64,000 bases of DNA from Pseudomonas antarctica (GCF_900624995.1 NZ_UYXQ01000010.1:51598-115597); one strand, 5' to 3'. Counted from the first letter of the stretch, positions 1 through 10,092 are shown. Translations and numbers: made by a program. The notes: a model not told the origin generated them from the letters alone.

Positions 1-1
1 C

Positions 2-970
2 GACCCGAGCAATTTCATCGCGCTCGACACGAGCAACGTCACGGATCTGGCGGGCAACGTCGGCAGCACCGTGGCGGTGTCGAACAACTATGCCCTGGAC
101 AGCGAACGGCCGACCGCCACCGTGGTGGTCGCCAATCCGAACCTGGGTGTTGGCCAGACCTCGCAGGTGACGATCACCTTCAATGAGGTGGTCAGCGGTT
201 TTGATCTCTCTGACATCAGTGTCGCCAATGGCACCTTGTCCAACCTGAGCAGCAATGACGGCGGCAAGACCTGGACCGCGACCCTGACGCCAAGCGCCAA
301 TGTCAGCAGCGCCAGTAACGCAATCACCGTCAACCGGGGCGGCGTCAGTGACCTGGCGGGCAATAGTGGCAGCGGTGTGAGCCAGTCCGACAATTACGTG
401 GTGAACACGGCCGCTACGCCGACCTTCGTGGTCACACCGAATCCGCAGTTCCGCAGCAGTGATCCGGTGACGTTCCCCGATGTGCCTTACACCGCGCTGC
501 AACCGATCGTGTTCAGCGCACCGACGGGCGACCTTGGCTCACCGCTGACCTTTACGCCGTTGTTCGAACAACGGGTGATTGGCAACGGCATCCGTCCCTT
601 GGGCGACATATTCATGAACCATGGTGCCCTGAGCCCGAGTTTCCTTGCTCAGGTGTTCACCAGCAGTGACAGCACGGGTGACGGCGCCGGGCATGGTTTC
701 CTTGGCTTTGGCGGCGGCGATGGTGGGGTGTTCGGCACCAGTACGCTCTCCAGTCTGTTCAATCAGAACAGCGACGCCGCGCGTGATTCGCTGAATGCCT
801 TCGGCAGCCATTCGATCAAGGCCGGCGATGCTTCCCAAGGGCTGCGCGGCGTGTTTGGCGCCCCGTCCCTGGTTGAGCAATTGCAGCAACTCAAAGACAA
901 CGAGCAGCACCGGGTCTACAACTTGGCGTGCGCTCTGCAACAGGCCGGCATCAGCGAAATGTCGGCCTGA
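2..970 (+). CDS. C-terminal part of a large Ig-like-repeat surface adhesin (5'-truncated by window edge)
   Basis: The reading frame is open from base 2, so the gene starts upstream of the window; the ATG at 71 is internal. The first residues read as the end of one bacterial Ig-like repeat (…VTDLAGNVGS), and a full second repeat follows with the family signature VTITFNEVVSGFDLSDI and NGGKTW-like (DGGKTWTATL) segments, ending SDLAGNSGS. The last ~170 residues are not repeated: a Pro/Phe-rich linker, a Gly-rich stretch (GFLGFGGGDGG) and a short helical end. This is the layout of secreted, biofilm-type giant adhesins exported by type I systems. The TolC-type gene 48 bp downstream supports that. 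The canonical RTX nonapeptides are not visible in this fragment. The Ig-like assignment is sound; the exact adhesin class is inferred. Confidence 0.8.
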   Translation, partial: DPSNFIALDTSNVTDLAGNVGSTVAVSNNYALDSERPTATVVVANPNLGVGQTSQVTITFNEVVSGFDLSDISVANGTLSNLSSNDGGKTWTATLTPSANVSSASNAITVNRGGVSDLAGNSGSGVSQSDNYVVNTAATPTFVVTPNPQFRSSDPVTFPDVPYTALQPIVFSAPTGDLGSPLTFTPLFEQRVIGNGIRPLGDIFMNHGALSPSFLAQVFTSSDSTGDGAGHGFLGFGGGDGGVFGTSTLSSLFNQNSDAARDSLNAFGSHSIKAGDASQGLRGVFGAPSLVEQLQQLKDNEQHRVYNLACALQQAGISEMSA

Positions 971-1018
971 TAACACACAACTCATTAACACTGAGCGGGA
1001 CCTAGGGGCGATCCAGGG

Positions 1019-2536
1019 ATGAATAAGAGTCAGAAGTTGTTCGGCGCCAGCCTGCTGGCGCTAGCGATCAGCGGGTGCGCAGTCACCAGCGAACCGATTG
1101 AGCGCAGCGTCAGTGAACAGCGGGCCAGAACCGACCTGCAAAACATGTACAAGGATCAGGAGCCGCTGCGCGGCCCTCTGACGCTGCATCAGGCCATGGC
1201 CCGCGCAGTGAAGTACAACCTTGAAGGCCGCTTGAAGATCATGGAGGAAGCGCTGGCCAAGCGGCAGCTCGACCTGGCCAGCTTCGACATGCTGCCGCGC
1301 ATGGCGCTGGATGCCGGGTATGTGGGGCGTAACAACGTCAGTGCTTCCAGTAGCCAGAGCGTGCGCACCGGCACCCAGTCGCTGGAACCGTCGACCTCGC
1401 AGGATCGCGACCGCGAAGTGGCGGATCTGACCATGGTCTGGAACGTCCTCGACTTCGGTGTCAGCTATATCAGCGCCAAACAACAGGGTGATCAGCGCCT
1501 GATCGTGCAGGAACGTCGGCGCAAAGTGATCAACACCATCGTCCAGGATGTGCGCTCGGCGTACTGGCGAGCGATGGCCGCCGAACGTTTGCTCAAGCAG
1601 ATCGACAGCTTGATGGTACGGGTCGACGCTGCCCGAAAAAACAGCCAGAGCATGAGCGAACAACGTATCGGCGACCCGGTTCAGGCCTTGGGTTATCAGC
1701 GCTCACTCATCGAAGCCACGCGTCAATTGGAGGAGCAGCGCCGCGCGCTGTCACTGGCGAAAACCGAACTGGCCACCCTGATCAATCTGCCGCTGGGTAC
1801 AAATCTCACGTTGGCCACTGATGCTGGTTATCAGGTTCCCGAACTCAAGGTCGATCTGGCAAAGCTCGAACAGGAGGCTTTGACCAGCCGTCCGGAACTG
1901 CGCGAGCAGGATTACCAGACGCGCATCAGCGCCGCCGAAACCCGCAAAGCCATGCTGCGTTTGCTGCCAGGCCTGGAGTTTTCGGCCGGCGGGCATTACG
2001 ACAGCAACTCGTTCCTCGTGGAGCAAGGCTGGGCCGACTACGGCGTAAAAATCACCTGGAACCTGTTCAACGTGATCTCCGCTCCAGCGGCGATCAACGT
2101 CGCCAAGGCAGGCGAAGAAGTCGCCGCTGCACGGCGTGAGGCGATGTCGATTGCAGTGCTGGCGCAGCTTTATGTGGCCAACGCCAACTATCAAGAGGCG
2201 TTACGCCAGTTCAAGACCAGCCAGCAGTTGTCCGACATTGACGGGCAAATCGTTGGCCAGTTGCGCAATCGTCATCAGGCCGCAGGCATTGGTGAACTGG
2301 AGTTGATTCAGGGTGAGCTGAACAACCTGCAAGCCGACCTGCGTCGTGATCTTTCTTACGCCGATCTGCGCAATGCCTACGGCCAGATTTTCGCCAGTGC
2401 CGGGCTCGACCCGCTGCCGGATCAAGTGCAGTCCACGGACGTGCAGGCGATCGCGAACGCACTGGCCAAGCGTGAGTCGGCGTGGGCGGCGGGGGATATT
2501 TCGTTGCCAGTGGTGGCGAATGCCTCGGTGCAATGA
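1019..2536 (+). CDS. TolC-family outer membrane efflux lipoprotein (type I secretion partner)
   Basis: The 505-residue protein starts with a lipoprotein signal (LLALAISGCAV; Cys near residue 20). Two TolC/OEP repeats follow, with the long amphipathic helices typical of the periplasmic tunnel (heptad-rich segments around residues 60-240 and 290-460). The family forms trimeric outer membrane channels working with an inner-membrane ABC or RND pump and an HlyD adaptor. Those partners are not in the window and may lie upstream of the adhesin. The gene directly follows the Ig-like adhesin and overlaps or abuts the APS-kinase-like gene, so it is probably part of an adhesin export operon. A lipid anchor on a TolC homologue is usual for the OprM-type branch. 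Confidence 0.85.
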   Translation: MNKSQKLFGASLLALAISGCAVTSEPIERSVSEQRARTDLQNMYKDQEPLRGPLTLHQAMARAVKYNLEGRLKIMEEALAKRQLDLASFDMLPRMALDAGYVGRNNVSASSSQSVRTGTQSLEPSTSQDRDREVADLTMVWNVLDFGVSYISAKQQGDQRLIVQERRRKVINTIVQDVRSAYWRAMAAERLLKQIDSLMVRVDAARKNSQSMSEQRIGDPVQALGYQRSLIEATRQLEEQRRALSLAKTELATLINLPLGTNLTLATDAGYQVPELKVDLAKLEQEALTSRPELREQDYQTRISAAETRKAMLRLLPGLEFSAGGHYDSNSFLVEQGWADYGVKITWNLFNVISAPAAINVAKAGEEVAAARREAMSIAVLAQLYVANANYQEALRQFKTSQQLSDIDGQIVGQLRNRHQAAGIGELELIQGELNNLQADLRRDLSYADLRNAYGQIFASAGLDPLPDQVQSTDVQAIANALAKRESAWAAGDISLPVVANASVQ

Positions 2537-2567
2537 CGTGCTGGCGCCGAGCGCCAGCATCAGCCGT

Positions 2568-3125
2568 ATGCAACGCGAGGTCCGCAATGGCCATCGCGGT
2601 GCGGCCATTTTGCTGACCGGTTTGCCGGCGGCGGGCAAATCAACGCTGGCTCAAGCGCTGCACGCCACGTTGTTCGGGTGTGGCTGGCAAACGGTGGTGC
2701 TTGATGGCGATAGCTTGCGTATCGGGCTCAGTCGGGATTTGGGATTCAGTGACGCGGATCGCCAGGAAAACATTCGCCGCGCCAGCGAACTCGCCGCTCT
2801 GCTGGTGGAAAATGGTCAGATCGTGATTCTGGCAATGATTGCGCCATTGGCCGAACTGCGCGAAGTCTTTGCCCAACGTTTGGGCGAGGACTATCGCGAG
2901 GTCTGGTGCAGCGCTTCATTGGCGGTGTGCGAGCAGCGTGATCCGAAAGGGCATTACGCTCGGGCGCGACGAGGTGAGTTAGCCGGATTTACCGGGGTCT
3001 CGGCGCCGTATGAGCCACCGTTGCAGGCCTCGTTGGTGCTCGATACGGGTACGCAGACAGTGGAGGCCTGTCTTGATCGTCTGGTGACCTGGCTCGGCGA
3101 GTGCTCGGTGCTGCATAAGACATGA
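2568..3125 (+). CDS. Adenylylsulfate (APS) kinase-like P-loop kinase, CysC family
   Basis: CysC family enzymes phosphorylate adenosine 5'-phosphosulfate to PAPS, the donor for sulfotransferases. Visible signatures are the NGHRG entry, the P-loop GLPAAGKST, LDGDSLR, LGFSDADRQENIRR and RDPKGHYARAR, all in CysC order. The family's FISP motif, whose Ser is the phosphorylatable residue in the E. coli enzyme, reads MIAP here, so that Ser is Ala. I chose ATG 2568 (186 aa). A GTG at 2538, two bases after the TolC-gene stop, is also in frame, and neither has a strong Shine-Dalgarno. It sits in an adhesin-export locus and not with cysDN, so PAPS may be meant for modifying a surface product rather than for sulfate assimilation. 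That role is inferred. Confidence 0.75.
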   Translation: MQREVRNGHRGAAILLTGLPAAGKSTLAQALHATLFGCGWQTVVLDGDSLRIGLSRDLGFSDADRQENIRRASELAALLVENGQIVILAMIAPLAELREVFAQRLGEDYREVWCSASLAVCEQRDPKGHYARARRGELAGFTGVSAPYEPPLQASLVLDTGTQTVEACLDRLVTWLGECSVLHKT

Positions 3126-3337
3126 GCTGTGCGGCGTATTCGCGACTGCCGGTGCCGGTAGATTTGCCACGGTTGCTGCAGGCGTTGGCGTCAATTGCCG
3201 AAGACGCCTGGCGCAGTCACTTCAACACGCAATATTTCTCGAGGGGTTGGATAGGCATGGCGCTGATTACGACAACCGACAAGCCAATCTATGTGAGGCC
3301 ATTCAGTCAAAAACAAGACGTCACTAAAACTTTATAG
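3122..3337 (+). pseudogene. 3'-truncated aspartyl/asparaginyl beta-hydroxylase-like gene
   Basis: The ORF starts at an ATG that overlaps the APS-kinase stop (ATGA), as expected for a coupled operon gene. Its first ~50 residues (SRLPVPVDLPRLL … HFNTQYFS … MALI) resemble the start of the Asp_Arg_Hydrox family of Fe(II)/2-oxoglutarate oxygenases. That similarity is from memory of the family, not from a search. The frame then leaves the pattern and stops at 71 residues, well short of the roughly 200-residue family length. The iron-binding HxD…H region is absent, and no other frame downstream restores it before morA. I read this as a remnant cut by a deletion or rearrangement. A short unrelated ORF is the alternative. 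Confidence 0.5.
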
Positions 3338-3644
3338 GATAGACAGGCGTATTGTGCCTTGGTGCACCTTGCGTCAGCGACTGATCAATTGAGCGGGCGA
3401 AGCCCGTGCAGGCCATGCGCCGCGCGGGCCGGTGACGGTGATCAATGCCTGCGTGCGCAAAAAGCCTGAATGTCTGGGGCTCGAACGCCCCCGCGTAACC
3501 GGCAAAGCGACCTCAATGCGCTTGGTCAGTCCAGCCAGCCGGGACTGGCACTTTGCCACAACTCAAGGCATGCTAGCCGCCCTCCGGGCGTCCGGCTTAT
3601 AGTGCACGTCGCGCGCCAATCCAGCCAAACCGCAGGATCACAGC
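3338..3644. other. Intergenic region between hydroxylase remnant and morA
   Basis: No convincing gene is seen in these 307 bases. The first part probably contains the breakpoint of the truncated gene. A small hairpin GCGGGC-GAA-GCCCGT lies near 3395-3408. The last 150 bases should hold the morA promoter and 5' leader. The only ORFs here are shadows of morA. Confidence 0.4.
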
Positions 3645-6600
3645 TTGTCCAAAGTCACGCCGCCCACTCCCCTGCGCGCCGCTCATATAGCGCCGGGAGC
3701 GCCCCTGCACGGCACCCTCAAAGGCGCATTGGCGACGCTTGTCCTGATGCTGCTCGCGTTATTGTTCTGGCAACTGCTGGACCAATTGCAGCAAAACCAA
3801 AAAAACCAGCAACAGTACACCATTGACTACAGCGCCGACCTGGCTGAACAGATCAGCCTGAACATGGCCCTGAGCGCAAAAATAGCGCTGAATTTACTGC
3901 CGATGGTCGAGCCGCCGCGCAACGACGAACAGCAACAGACGCTGATGCGCACCTTGCAACGCTCGCTGCCGGAGCTGCGCAGTGTTGCCCTGCTGGCCCC
4001 CAGCGGCGCGATGATCAGCGACAGCGCCAAAAACAGCCAGGACAGCGCCTGGCTTGAAGAGCTGGTGCAGCGCAGCCACTCGCAGCCTTATTACCTGAGC
4101 AACAACACCGACGGCACGCTTATCTATCTGTTGTTGCAGCAGCCCAGTGGCGGCTCGAAAATGTATTGGGCTCTGCGCCTGGCGCCCAGTTACCTGAGCA
4201 ACCTCACCCGCCAGGACAGCCAGGGCCAGCGCCCGATGTGGGCCGTGGAGAACCGTCTCAACCACCGCGTGGTCAGCCGTGACAACGGCATGCCGGCGCA
4301 ATGGGCCTCTGCTCTCACGCCGGACGAATTGAATAAAAGCGTGCTGGTCACGCCGCTGAGCAAAAGCGACTGGCAGTTGCGCGGGCTGTTCGACCGCAGC
4401 GCCGTGCTGGAGCAACTGCTGCCGGCGTTTATCGGCAAATGCCTGCTGGGCCTGGCCTTCTCGCTGATCCCGGTGATCGTGCTGCTCAACATGCGCCGCC
4501 GCCAGCGCCAGGTGCATGAAGGCCGCCGCCGTTACCAGGATATTTTCGAAGGCACCGGCGTGGCCCTGTGCGTGCTCGACCTGTCGGGCTTGAAGGCGTT
4601 CTTCGATAAAGCCCACCTGCACACCCGTGAGCAATTGCAGGCGTGGCTGCACAACAACGCCGAAGAACGCCAACAACTGCTCAAGGAGTTACGCATCACC
4701 GAGGTCAACCAGGTGGCTGTGCGCCTGTTGAACGTGAGGTCTTGCGAGCAAGCCTGGGAGCGCCTGATCGATGACTGCCCGCGCAACGCCACAGCCATCG
4801 GTTATCAGGTGTTAGAGGCCGTACTGACCCAGCAAAAACAGCTGGAGCTGGAAATCCAGCTCAATGACGTCGACGGCAATGATCAATACCTGTGGCTGGT
4901 GATGCGCCTGCCGGAGCAGCAGGACGACTTCAAGGCGGTGATCCTCAGCATCAGCGACATCACCAGCCGCAAGCTGATCGAGCTGTCGCTGGTGGAGCGC
5001 GAAAGCTTCTGGTCAGACGTGGTGCGCACCGTGCCGGACCACCTGTATGTGCAGGACGTGATCAGCCAGCGGATGATCTTCAGCAACCACCATTTGGGCC
5101 ACACCCTGGGCTACAACAGGGAAGAACTGCAGCAAATGGGCGAGTACTTTTGGGAAATCCTGCTGCACCCGGAAGACGCCGAGTATTACCACGACTTACG
5201 CCAACAGCAACGCGATGAAAGTTACACCACTCAGTTGCAATGCCAGTTGCGCTTTCGGCACCGCAATAACCAATGGCGGCGCTTCGATATCCGCGAGCAA
5301 GCCCTGGCACGCGACAAGACCGCCGTGGTCACGCGGATCATCGGCGTGGCCAAGGACATCACCGACCAGATCGAAGCCAGCGAATCCCTGCGTGACAGCG
5401 AGCAGCGCTACCGCATGCTGGCCGAAAGCATCAGCGACGTGATCTGCTCCACCGACAGCCAGTTGGCCCTCAACTACATCAGCCCGTCGGTCAGTGCCGT
5501 GCTCGGTTATGACGTGGATTGGGTGTTCAAGAATGGCTGGCAGTCGATCATCGCCAACCCGCAACAATTGACCGGTATTTACAGCCTGGTGGAACAGGTC
5601 AGCCGTTCGCTGGGCGACGTTGCGGCGTTGAATAAGCTGCGCGATGACGTGCAAACCCAGCTGTTCTTGTTCGACTGCCTGCGCGCCGATGGGCGCAAGG
5701 TGCCGATCGAGCTGCGCCTGGTGCTGGTGTGGGACGAACACGGCGCGTTTGAAGGCATCCTCGGTGTCGGCCGCGATATCAGCCAGCAACGCCGCGCCGA
5801 GAAAGACCTGCGCATGGCCGCCACGGTATTCGAACACTCCACCTCGGCGATTCTGATCACCGACCCGGCGGGCTACATCGTGCAAGCCAACGAGGCGTTC
5901 AGCCGTGTCAGCGGTTATGCCGTGGCGGATGTGCTCGACCAGTTGCCGAACATGCTCACGGTCGACGAACAGCAGGAAGCTCACCTGCGTTATGTGCTCA
6001 AGCAACTGCACCAGCACAGTACCTGGGAAGGTGAAGTGTGGCTCAAGCGGCGCAATGGCGAACATTACCCGGCGTGGGTCGGCATTACCGCCGTGTTCGA
6101 TGACGAAGGCGACTTGGCGAGCTACGTGTGCTTCTTCAGCGATATCAGCGAGCGCAAGGCGAGCGAACAACGCATCCACCGCCTGGCCTACTACGACGCC
6201 CTGACCCACCTGCCCAACCGCACCCTGTTCCAGGATCGCCTGCACACCGCATTGCAGGCAGCGGATCGGCAGAAGTCGTGGGTGGTGCTGATGTTCCTCG
6301 ACCTCGACCGCTTCAAGCCGATCAACGACTCCTTGGGCCACGCCGCTGGCGACCGCATGCTCAAGGAGATGGCCACCCGCCTGCTGGGCTGCGTGGCCGA
6401 AGACGACACCGTGGCACGCATGGGCGGCGACGAATTCACCTTGCTGCTGCAACCGCGAGCCAGCCGCGAGATGGCGCTGAACCGCGCAATCACCGTGGCC
6501 GAGCAGATTCTGGCGAGCCTGGTGAAGCCGTTCGTACTGGAAGGCCGCGAATTCTTCGTGACCGCCAGTATCGGCATCGCCTTGAGCCCGCAGGACGGCA

Positions 6601-7496
6601 ACGAGCTGAGCCAACTGATGAAAAACGCCGACACCGCGATGTACCACGCCAAGGAGCGCGGCAAGAACAACTTCCAGTTCTACCAGGCGGATATGAACGC
6701 CAGTGCGCTTGAGCGTCTGGAGTTGGAAAGCGACCTGCGCCACGCCCTGGAGCAGAACGAATTCGTGCTGTATTACCAACCGCAGTTCAGCGGCGATGGC
6801 AAACGTTTGACCGGCGCCGAAGCGCTGCTGCGCTGGCGCCACCCACGCCGTGGGCTGGTGCCGCCGGGTGATTTCATTCCGGTGCTGGAAGAGTTGGGGC
6901 TGGTGGTGGACGTGGGCGATTGGGTGCTGGCGGAAGCCTGCCGCCAGCTCAAGACCTGGCACCAGAACAAGGTGCGCGTGCCGAAAGTCTCGGTGAACAT
7001 CTCGGCGCGGCAATTCTCGGACGGCCAACTGGGCGAGCGCATCGCTACCATCCTCAGGGACACTGGCCTGCCGCCGGCGTGCCTGGAATTGGAGCTGACT
7101 GAAAGTATCCTGATGCGTGAGGTCAACGAGGCCATGCAGATCCTCGCCAGCCTGAAAAACCTCGGCCTGAGCATCGCGGTGGACGATTTCGGCACGGGTT
7201 ATTCGTCGCTGAACTACCTCAAGCAATTCCCCATCGACGTGTTGAAGATCGACCGCACGTTTGTCGATGGCCTGCCGTCCGGCGAACAGGATGCGCAAAT
7301 CGCCCGCGCCATTATCGCCATGGCCCACAGCCTGAACCTGGCGGTGATCGCCGAGGGTGTGGAAACCCATGAGCAGCTGGACTTCCTGCGCGAGCATGGT
7401 TGCGATGAAGTGCAGGGCTATCTGTTTGGGCGGCCGATGCCAGCGAATCGGTTTGAGGCGCAGTTCAGTAACGATGCGCTATTCATGTTCGACTGA
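3645..7496 (+). CDS. morA: MorA: membrane PAS-GGDEF-EAL c-di-GMP cyclase/phosphodiesterase
   Basis: The 1283-residue protein makes and/or degrades c-di-GMP. There are membrane segments at ~27-45 and ~263-283 flanking a periplasmic sensor region. Several PAS/PAC units follow (PAC-like ends at [34 protein letters not shown]), then GGDEF (intact motif at residues 927-931) and EAL (EAL at 1059-1061, with [25 protein letters not shown] and AEGVE, all catalytic signatures intact). The inhibitory I-site is not canonical: the Arg of RxxD before GGDEF is Ala (AEDD). The start is TTG, with AGGA 8 bases upstream. Adjacency to glyA matches morA-glyA of P. aeruginosa and P. putida, where MorA controls flagellar timing, motility and biofilm. 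Confidence 0.93.
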   Translation: MSKVTPPTPLRAAHIAPGAPLHGTLKGALATLVLMLLALLFWQLLDQLQQNQKNQQQYTIDYSADLAEQISLNMALSAKIALNLLPMVEPPRNDEQQQTLMRTLQRSLPELRSVALLAPSGAMISDSAKNSQDSAWLEELVQRSHSQPYYLSNNTDGTLIYLLLQQPSGGSKMYWALRLAPSYLSNLTRQDSQGQRPMWAVENRLNHRVVSRDNGMPAQWASALTPDELNKSVLVTPLSKSDWQLRGLFDRSAVLEQLLPAFIGKCLLGLAFSLIPVIVLLNMRRRQRQVHEGRRRYQDIFEGTGVALCVLDLSGLKAFFDKAHLHTREQLQAWLHNNAEERQQLLKELRITEVNQVAVRLLNVRSCEQAWERLIDDCPRNATAIGYQVLEAVLTQQKQLELEIQLNDVDGNDQYLWLVMRLPEQQDDFKAVILSISDITSRKLIELSLVERESFWSDVVRTVPDHLYVQDVISQRMIFSNHHLGHTLGYNREELQQMGEYFWEILLHPEDAEYYHDLRQQQRDESYTTQLQCQLRFRHRNNQWRRFDIREQALARDKTAVVTRIIGVAKDITDQIEASESLRDSEQRYRMLAESISDVICSTDSQLALNYISPSVSAVLGYDVDWVFKNGWQSIIANPQQLTGIYSLVEQVSRSLGDVAALNKLRDDVQTQLFLFDCLRADGRKVPIELRLVLVWDEHGAFEGILGVGRDISQQRRAEKDLRMAATVFEHSTSAILITDPAGYIVQANEAFSRVSGYAVADVLDQLPNMLTVDEQQEAHLRYVLKQLHQHSTWEGEVWLKRRNGEHYPAWVGITAVFDDEGDLASYVCFFSDISERKASEQRIHRLAYYDALTHLPNRTLFQDRLHTALQAADRQKSWVVLMFLDLDRFKPINDSLGHAAGDRMLKEMATRLLGCVAEDDTVARMGGDEFTLLLQPRASREMALNRAITVAEQILASLVKPFVLEGREFFVTASIGIALSPQDGNELSQLMKNADTAMYHAKERGKNNFQFYQADMNASALERLELESDLRHALEQNEFVLYYQPQFSGDGKRLTGAEALLRWRHPRRGLVPPGDFIPVLEELGLVVDVGDWVLAEACRQLKTWHQNKVRVPKVSVNISARQFSDGQLGERIATILRDTGLPPACLELELTESILMREVNEAMQILASLKNLGLSIAVDDFGTGYSSLNYLKQFPIDVLKIDRTFVDGLPSGEQDAQIARAIIAMAHSLNLAVIAEGVETHEQLDFLREHGCDEVQGYLFGRPMPANRFEAQFSNDALFMFD

Positions 7497-7506
7497 TTCG
7501 CTGCGT

Positions 7507-7530
7507 CTGTGGCGAGCCCGCTCGCCACAG
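7507..7530. terminator. Perfect hairpin between morA and glyA, terminator or short REP
   Basis: CTGTGGCGAG and CTCGCCACAG form a perfect 10-bp stem around the 4-base loop CCCG, 11 bases after the morA stop. There is no clear T-run, so Rho-independent termination is uncertain. The sequence resembles the GTGGCGAG class of Pseudomonas REP palindromes. Confidence 0.5.
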
Positions 7531-7651
7531 GGAGGCCGCCTATCCCCAGATGAGCCCCACTTGTCCGCGACATGATGTCCTTTCATATGCCATCTAAAAC
7601 CCATTGGGTTAGAATGCCCTCCTTTTCTGCCCCCGATCCTTGAGGACCGCC

Positions 7652-8905
7652 ATGTTCAGCCGTGATTTGACCATTGCCAAGTACGACGCCGATCTCTTCG
7701 CCGCCATGGAGCAAGAAGCCGTGCGCCAGGAAGAGCACATTGAGCTGATCGCTTCGGAAAACTACACCAGCCCTGCGGTCATGGAGGCTCAAGGTTCGGT
7801 TCTGACCAACAAGTACGCCGAAGGCTACCCAGGCAAGCGCTACTACGGCGGTTGCGAGTACGTCGACGTGGTTGAGCAACTGGCCATCGACCGTGCCAAG
7901 GAACTGTTCGGGGCCGATTACGCCAACGTCCAGCCACACGCCGGTTCCCAAGCCAACAGCGCCGTATACCTGGCGCTGCTGCAAGGCGGCGACACCATTC
8001 TGGGCATGAGCCTGGCTCACGGCGGTCACCTGACCCACGGTGCCAGCGTTTCCTCCTCCGGCAAGCTGTACAACGCCGTTCAATACGGTATCGATGCCAA
8101 CGGCCTGATCGACTACGACGAAGTCGAGCGTCTGGCGGTTGAACACAAGCCAAAAATGATCGTGGCCGGTTTCTCTGCCTACTCGCAGATTCTGGACTTC
8201 CCACGCTTCCGCGCTATCGCCGACAAGGTTGGCGCTTACCTGTTCGTCGACATGGCCCACGTGGCCGGTCTGGTCGCCGCTGGCGTCTACCCGAACCCGG
8301 TGCCTTACGCTGACGTGGTGACCACCACCACCCACAAGACCCTGCGCGGTCCACGTGGCGGCCTGATCCTGGCGCGCGCCAACGCCGATATCGAGAAGAA
8401 GCTGAACTCCGCTGTATTCCCAGGCGCCCAAGGCGGCCCGCTGGAGCACGTGATCGCGGCTAAAGCGATCTGCTTCAAAGAAGCCCTGCAGCCTGAGTTC
8501 AAGACTTACCAGCAACAAGTGGTGAAGAACGCCAAAGCCATGGCCGGTGTGTTCATCGAACGCGGCTACGACGTGGTGTCCGGCGGTACTGAAAACCACC
8601 TGTTCCTGCTGTCGCTGATCAAGCAGGACATTTCCGGTAAAGATGCTGACGCTGCCCTGGGCAAAGCCTTCATCACCGTGAACAAGAACTCCGTGCCGAA
8701 CGACCCACGTTCGCCGTTCGTCACCTCCGGCCTGCGCTTCGGTACTCCGGCTGTGACCACGCGTGGCTTTAAAGAAGCAGAGTGCAAGGAACTGGCCGGC
8801 TGGATCTGCGACATCCTGGCGGACCTGAACAACGAAGCCGTGATCGACGCGGTACGTGAGAAGGTCAAGGCCATCTGCAAAAAGCTGCCGGTATACGGCG
8901 CTTGA
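7652..8905 (+). CDS. glyA: Serine hydroxymethyltransferase
   Basis: This PLP enzyme interconverts serine plus tetrahydrofolate with glycine plus 5,10-methylene-THF and feeds one-carbon metabolism in the cytoplasm. The length of 417 residues equals the E. coli enzyme. The PLP lysine is in [14 protein letters not shown] at residue 229, the same number as in E. coli. [13 protein letters not shown] and [12 protein letters not shown] are family signatures. I start at ATG 7652, after TGAGGA, and not at the GTG 12 bases upstream. It is a single transcription unit closed by a strong terminator. Pseudomonads often keep two or three glyA copies; this is the one next to morA (glyA3 in PAO1 from memory). 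Confidence 0.97.
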   Translation: MFSRDLTIAKYDADLFAAMEQEAVRQEEHIELIASENYTSPAVMEAQGSVLTNKYAEGYPGKRYYGGCEYVDVVEQLAIDRAKELFGADYANVQPHAGSQANSAVYLALLQGGDTILGMSLAHGGHLTHGASVSSSGKLYNAVQYGIDANGLIDYDEVERLAVEHKPKMIVAGFSAYSQILDFPRFRAIADKVGAYLFVDMAHVAGLVAAGVYPNPVPYADVVTTTTHKTLRGPRGGLILARANADIEKKLNSAVFPGAQGGPLEHVIAAKAICFKEALQPEFKTYQQQVVKNAKAMAGVFIERGYDVVSGGTENHLFLLSLIKQDISGKDADAALGKAFITVNKNSVPNDPRSPFVTSGLRFGTPAVTTRGFKEAECKELAGWICDILADLNNEAVIDAVREKVKAICKKLPVYGA

Positions 8906-8921
8906 TTGCAGTTGCTTGAAC

Positions 8922-8953
8922 AAAAAGCCCGGCTTTAGAGCCGGGCTTTTTTA
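8922..8953 (+). terminator. Rho-independent terminator of glyA
   Basis: AAAGCCCGGCT and AGCCGGGCTTTTTT form a GC-rich stem with a short loop (TTAG) and a T-run, 17 bases after the glyA stop. Confidence 0.9.
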
Positions 8954-8994
8954 TGCCTGAAATCACTGCTTTCCCAACTTGAAATGCATTTCCC

Positions 8995-9083
8995 TGTGGG
9001 AGCTGGCTTGCCTGCGATGGCGGTGTATCAGTCACAACTGTATCAGATGAAAAACCGCTATCGCAGGCAAGCCAGCTCCCACA
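8995..9083. repeat. REPIN: inverted pair of REP palindromes (GGGAGCTGGCTTGC type)
   Basis: TGTGGGAGCTGGCTTGCCTG and its inverse CAGGCAAGCCAGCTCCCACA are separated by ~50 bases. They lie between the convergent genes glyA and the CobW-family GTPase. Confidence 0.9.
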
Positions 9084-9101
9084 ATTTGATCGCATTTCAA
9101 A

Positions 9102-10061
9102 TCAAAATTGGTAGACCTTCGCAAAGCCCTCGCGAATCTTGTCTTCTGGCAGTTCGTCAGCAATAAACACAATCACACTTTCGCGCGCCTCACCTTCGGC
9201 CCATTCGGTATCCCAATCAAAGCCGTAGAGCTTGAGCACGCCTTGGAACACCATGCGCCGGTCTTCCCCGGCAATGTTCAGCACGCCCTTGTAGCGCAGC
9301 AGTTGCTTGCCGTGGTCTTCCAGCAACTCGTTCATGAACTCACTGAGGCGGTCGATATCCAGCGGCTGGTCGGTGCGCAGCACCAGGCTGGAAATGCGGT
9401 CGATAGATGGCGCGGCGCTGACCGGGCGCAGGCTCATGCCGGCGTTGAGGTTGAAGCCGCGCACGTCGAGTAGCTCGGCCAGGTCGATAGCGCCGTGGTC
9501 GACCACACGAATCGGCGCGCGGCGGTTGATGCGGGTCAGACGCTGGCTGAGGGCGTCGAACGTCGCCTCGTCCACCAGGTCGCGCTTGCTCACCAGCAGG
9601 CGGTCGGCGAAACCGATCTGGGCCTGGGCGATGGTCTGGGTCAGGTGATGTTCGGCGTGGGCCGCGTCCACCACGGTGATGATACCGTCGAGGATGTAGC
9701 GCTCGCGCAGTTCTTCATCGATGAAAAAGGTCTGGGCCACCGGCGCAGGATCCGCCAGCCCGGTGCACTCGATCACCAGACGGTCGAAGGCGATCTCGCC
9801 GCTGTCCAGGCGTTCCAGCAGCAGGTACAGGGCTTTGGTCAGGTCGGTGTGGATTGTGCAACACACGCAGCCATTGGACAGGGTCATGACTTGCACCGGT
9901 TCAGCGCCCAGCAATTGGGTGTCGATACCGGCATCACTGAATTCGTTTTCGATCACGGCGATTTTCAGGCCGTGTTCGGCCTTGAGCAGGTGGCGCAGCA
10001 AGGTGGTTTTGCCGGCGCCGAGGAAGCCGCTGAGGATGGTGACGGGGATGGGAGAGGACAA
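9102..10061 (-). CDS. CobW/YjiA-family metal-binding GTPase (P-loop G3E)
   Basis: This 319-residue member of the G3E GTPases is thought to chaperone metal (often zinc) insertion. Visible features are Walker A GFLGAGKTT near the N-terminus, the metal-binding NGCVCC (CxCC) motif, ECTGLADP and the NKxD-equivalent SKRDLVD. A C-terminal CobW domain (FQGVLKLYGFDWDTEW) closes the protein. I start at TTG 10061, preceded by AAGGAG at 6-7 bases. The upstream ATG at 10091 would add ten residues that do not match the family. It is the first gene upstream of the yjiX-like and cstA genes on the same strand, but REP repeats intervene. E. coli yjiA lies close to its cstA homologue (btsT/yjiY) in the same way. 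Confidence 0.88.
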   Translation of the reverse strand: MSSPIPVTILSGFLGAGKTTLLRHLLKAEHGLKIAVIENEFSDAGIDTQLLGAEPVQVMTLSNGCVCCTIHTDLTKALYLLLERLDSGEIAFDRLVIECTGLADPAPVAQTFFIDEELRERYILDGIITVVDAAHAEHHLTQTIAQAQIGFADRLLVSKRDLVDEATFDALSQRLTRINRRAPIRVVDHGAIDLAELLDVRGFNLNAGMSLRPVSAAPSIDRISSLVLRTDQPLDIDRLSEFMNELLEDHGKQLLRYKGVLNIAGEDRRMVFQGVLKLYGFDWDTEWAEGEARESVIVFIADELPEDKIREGFAKVYQF

Positions 10062-10092
10062 AATATTCTCCTTGAAGAAACACAGAAACAAA

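Noticed and set aside
3338..3644. Insertion sequence remnant as cause of the hydroxylase truncation
   Set aside because: No terminal inverted repeats, target duplication or transposase fragment is visible; a simple deletion explains it as well.
5196..7397. Long minus-strand ORF (733 codons) opposite morA
   Set aside because: It is an antisense shadow of a GC-rich gene; its translation is His/Gln/Val-rich without domains, while the + strand shows intact GGDEF and EAL motifs.
7583..8923. Minus-strand ORF of 446 codons opposite glyA
   Set aside because: Antisense to a perfectly conserved serine hydroxymethyltransferase.
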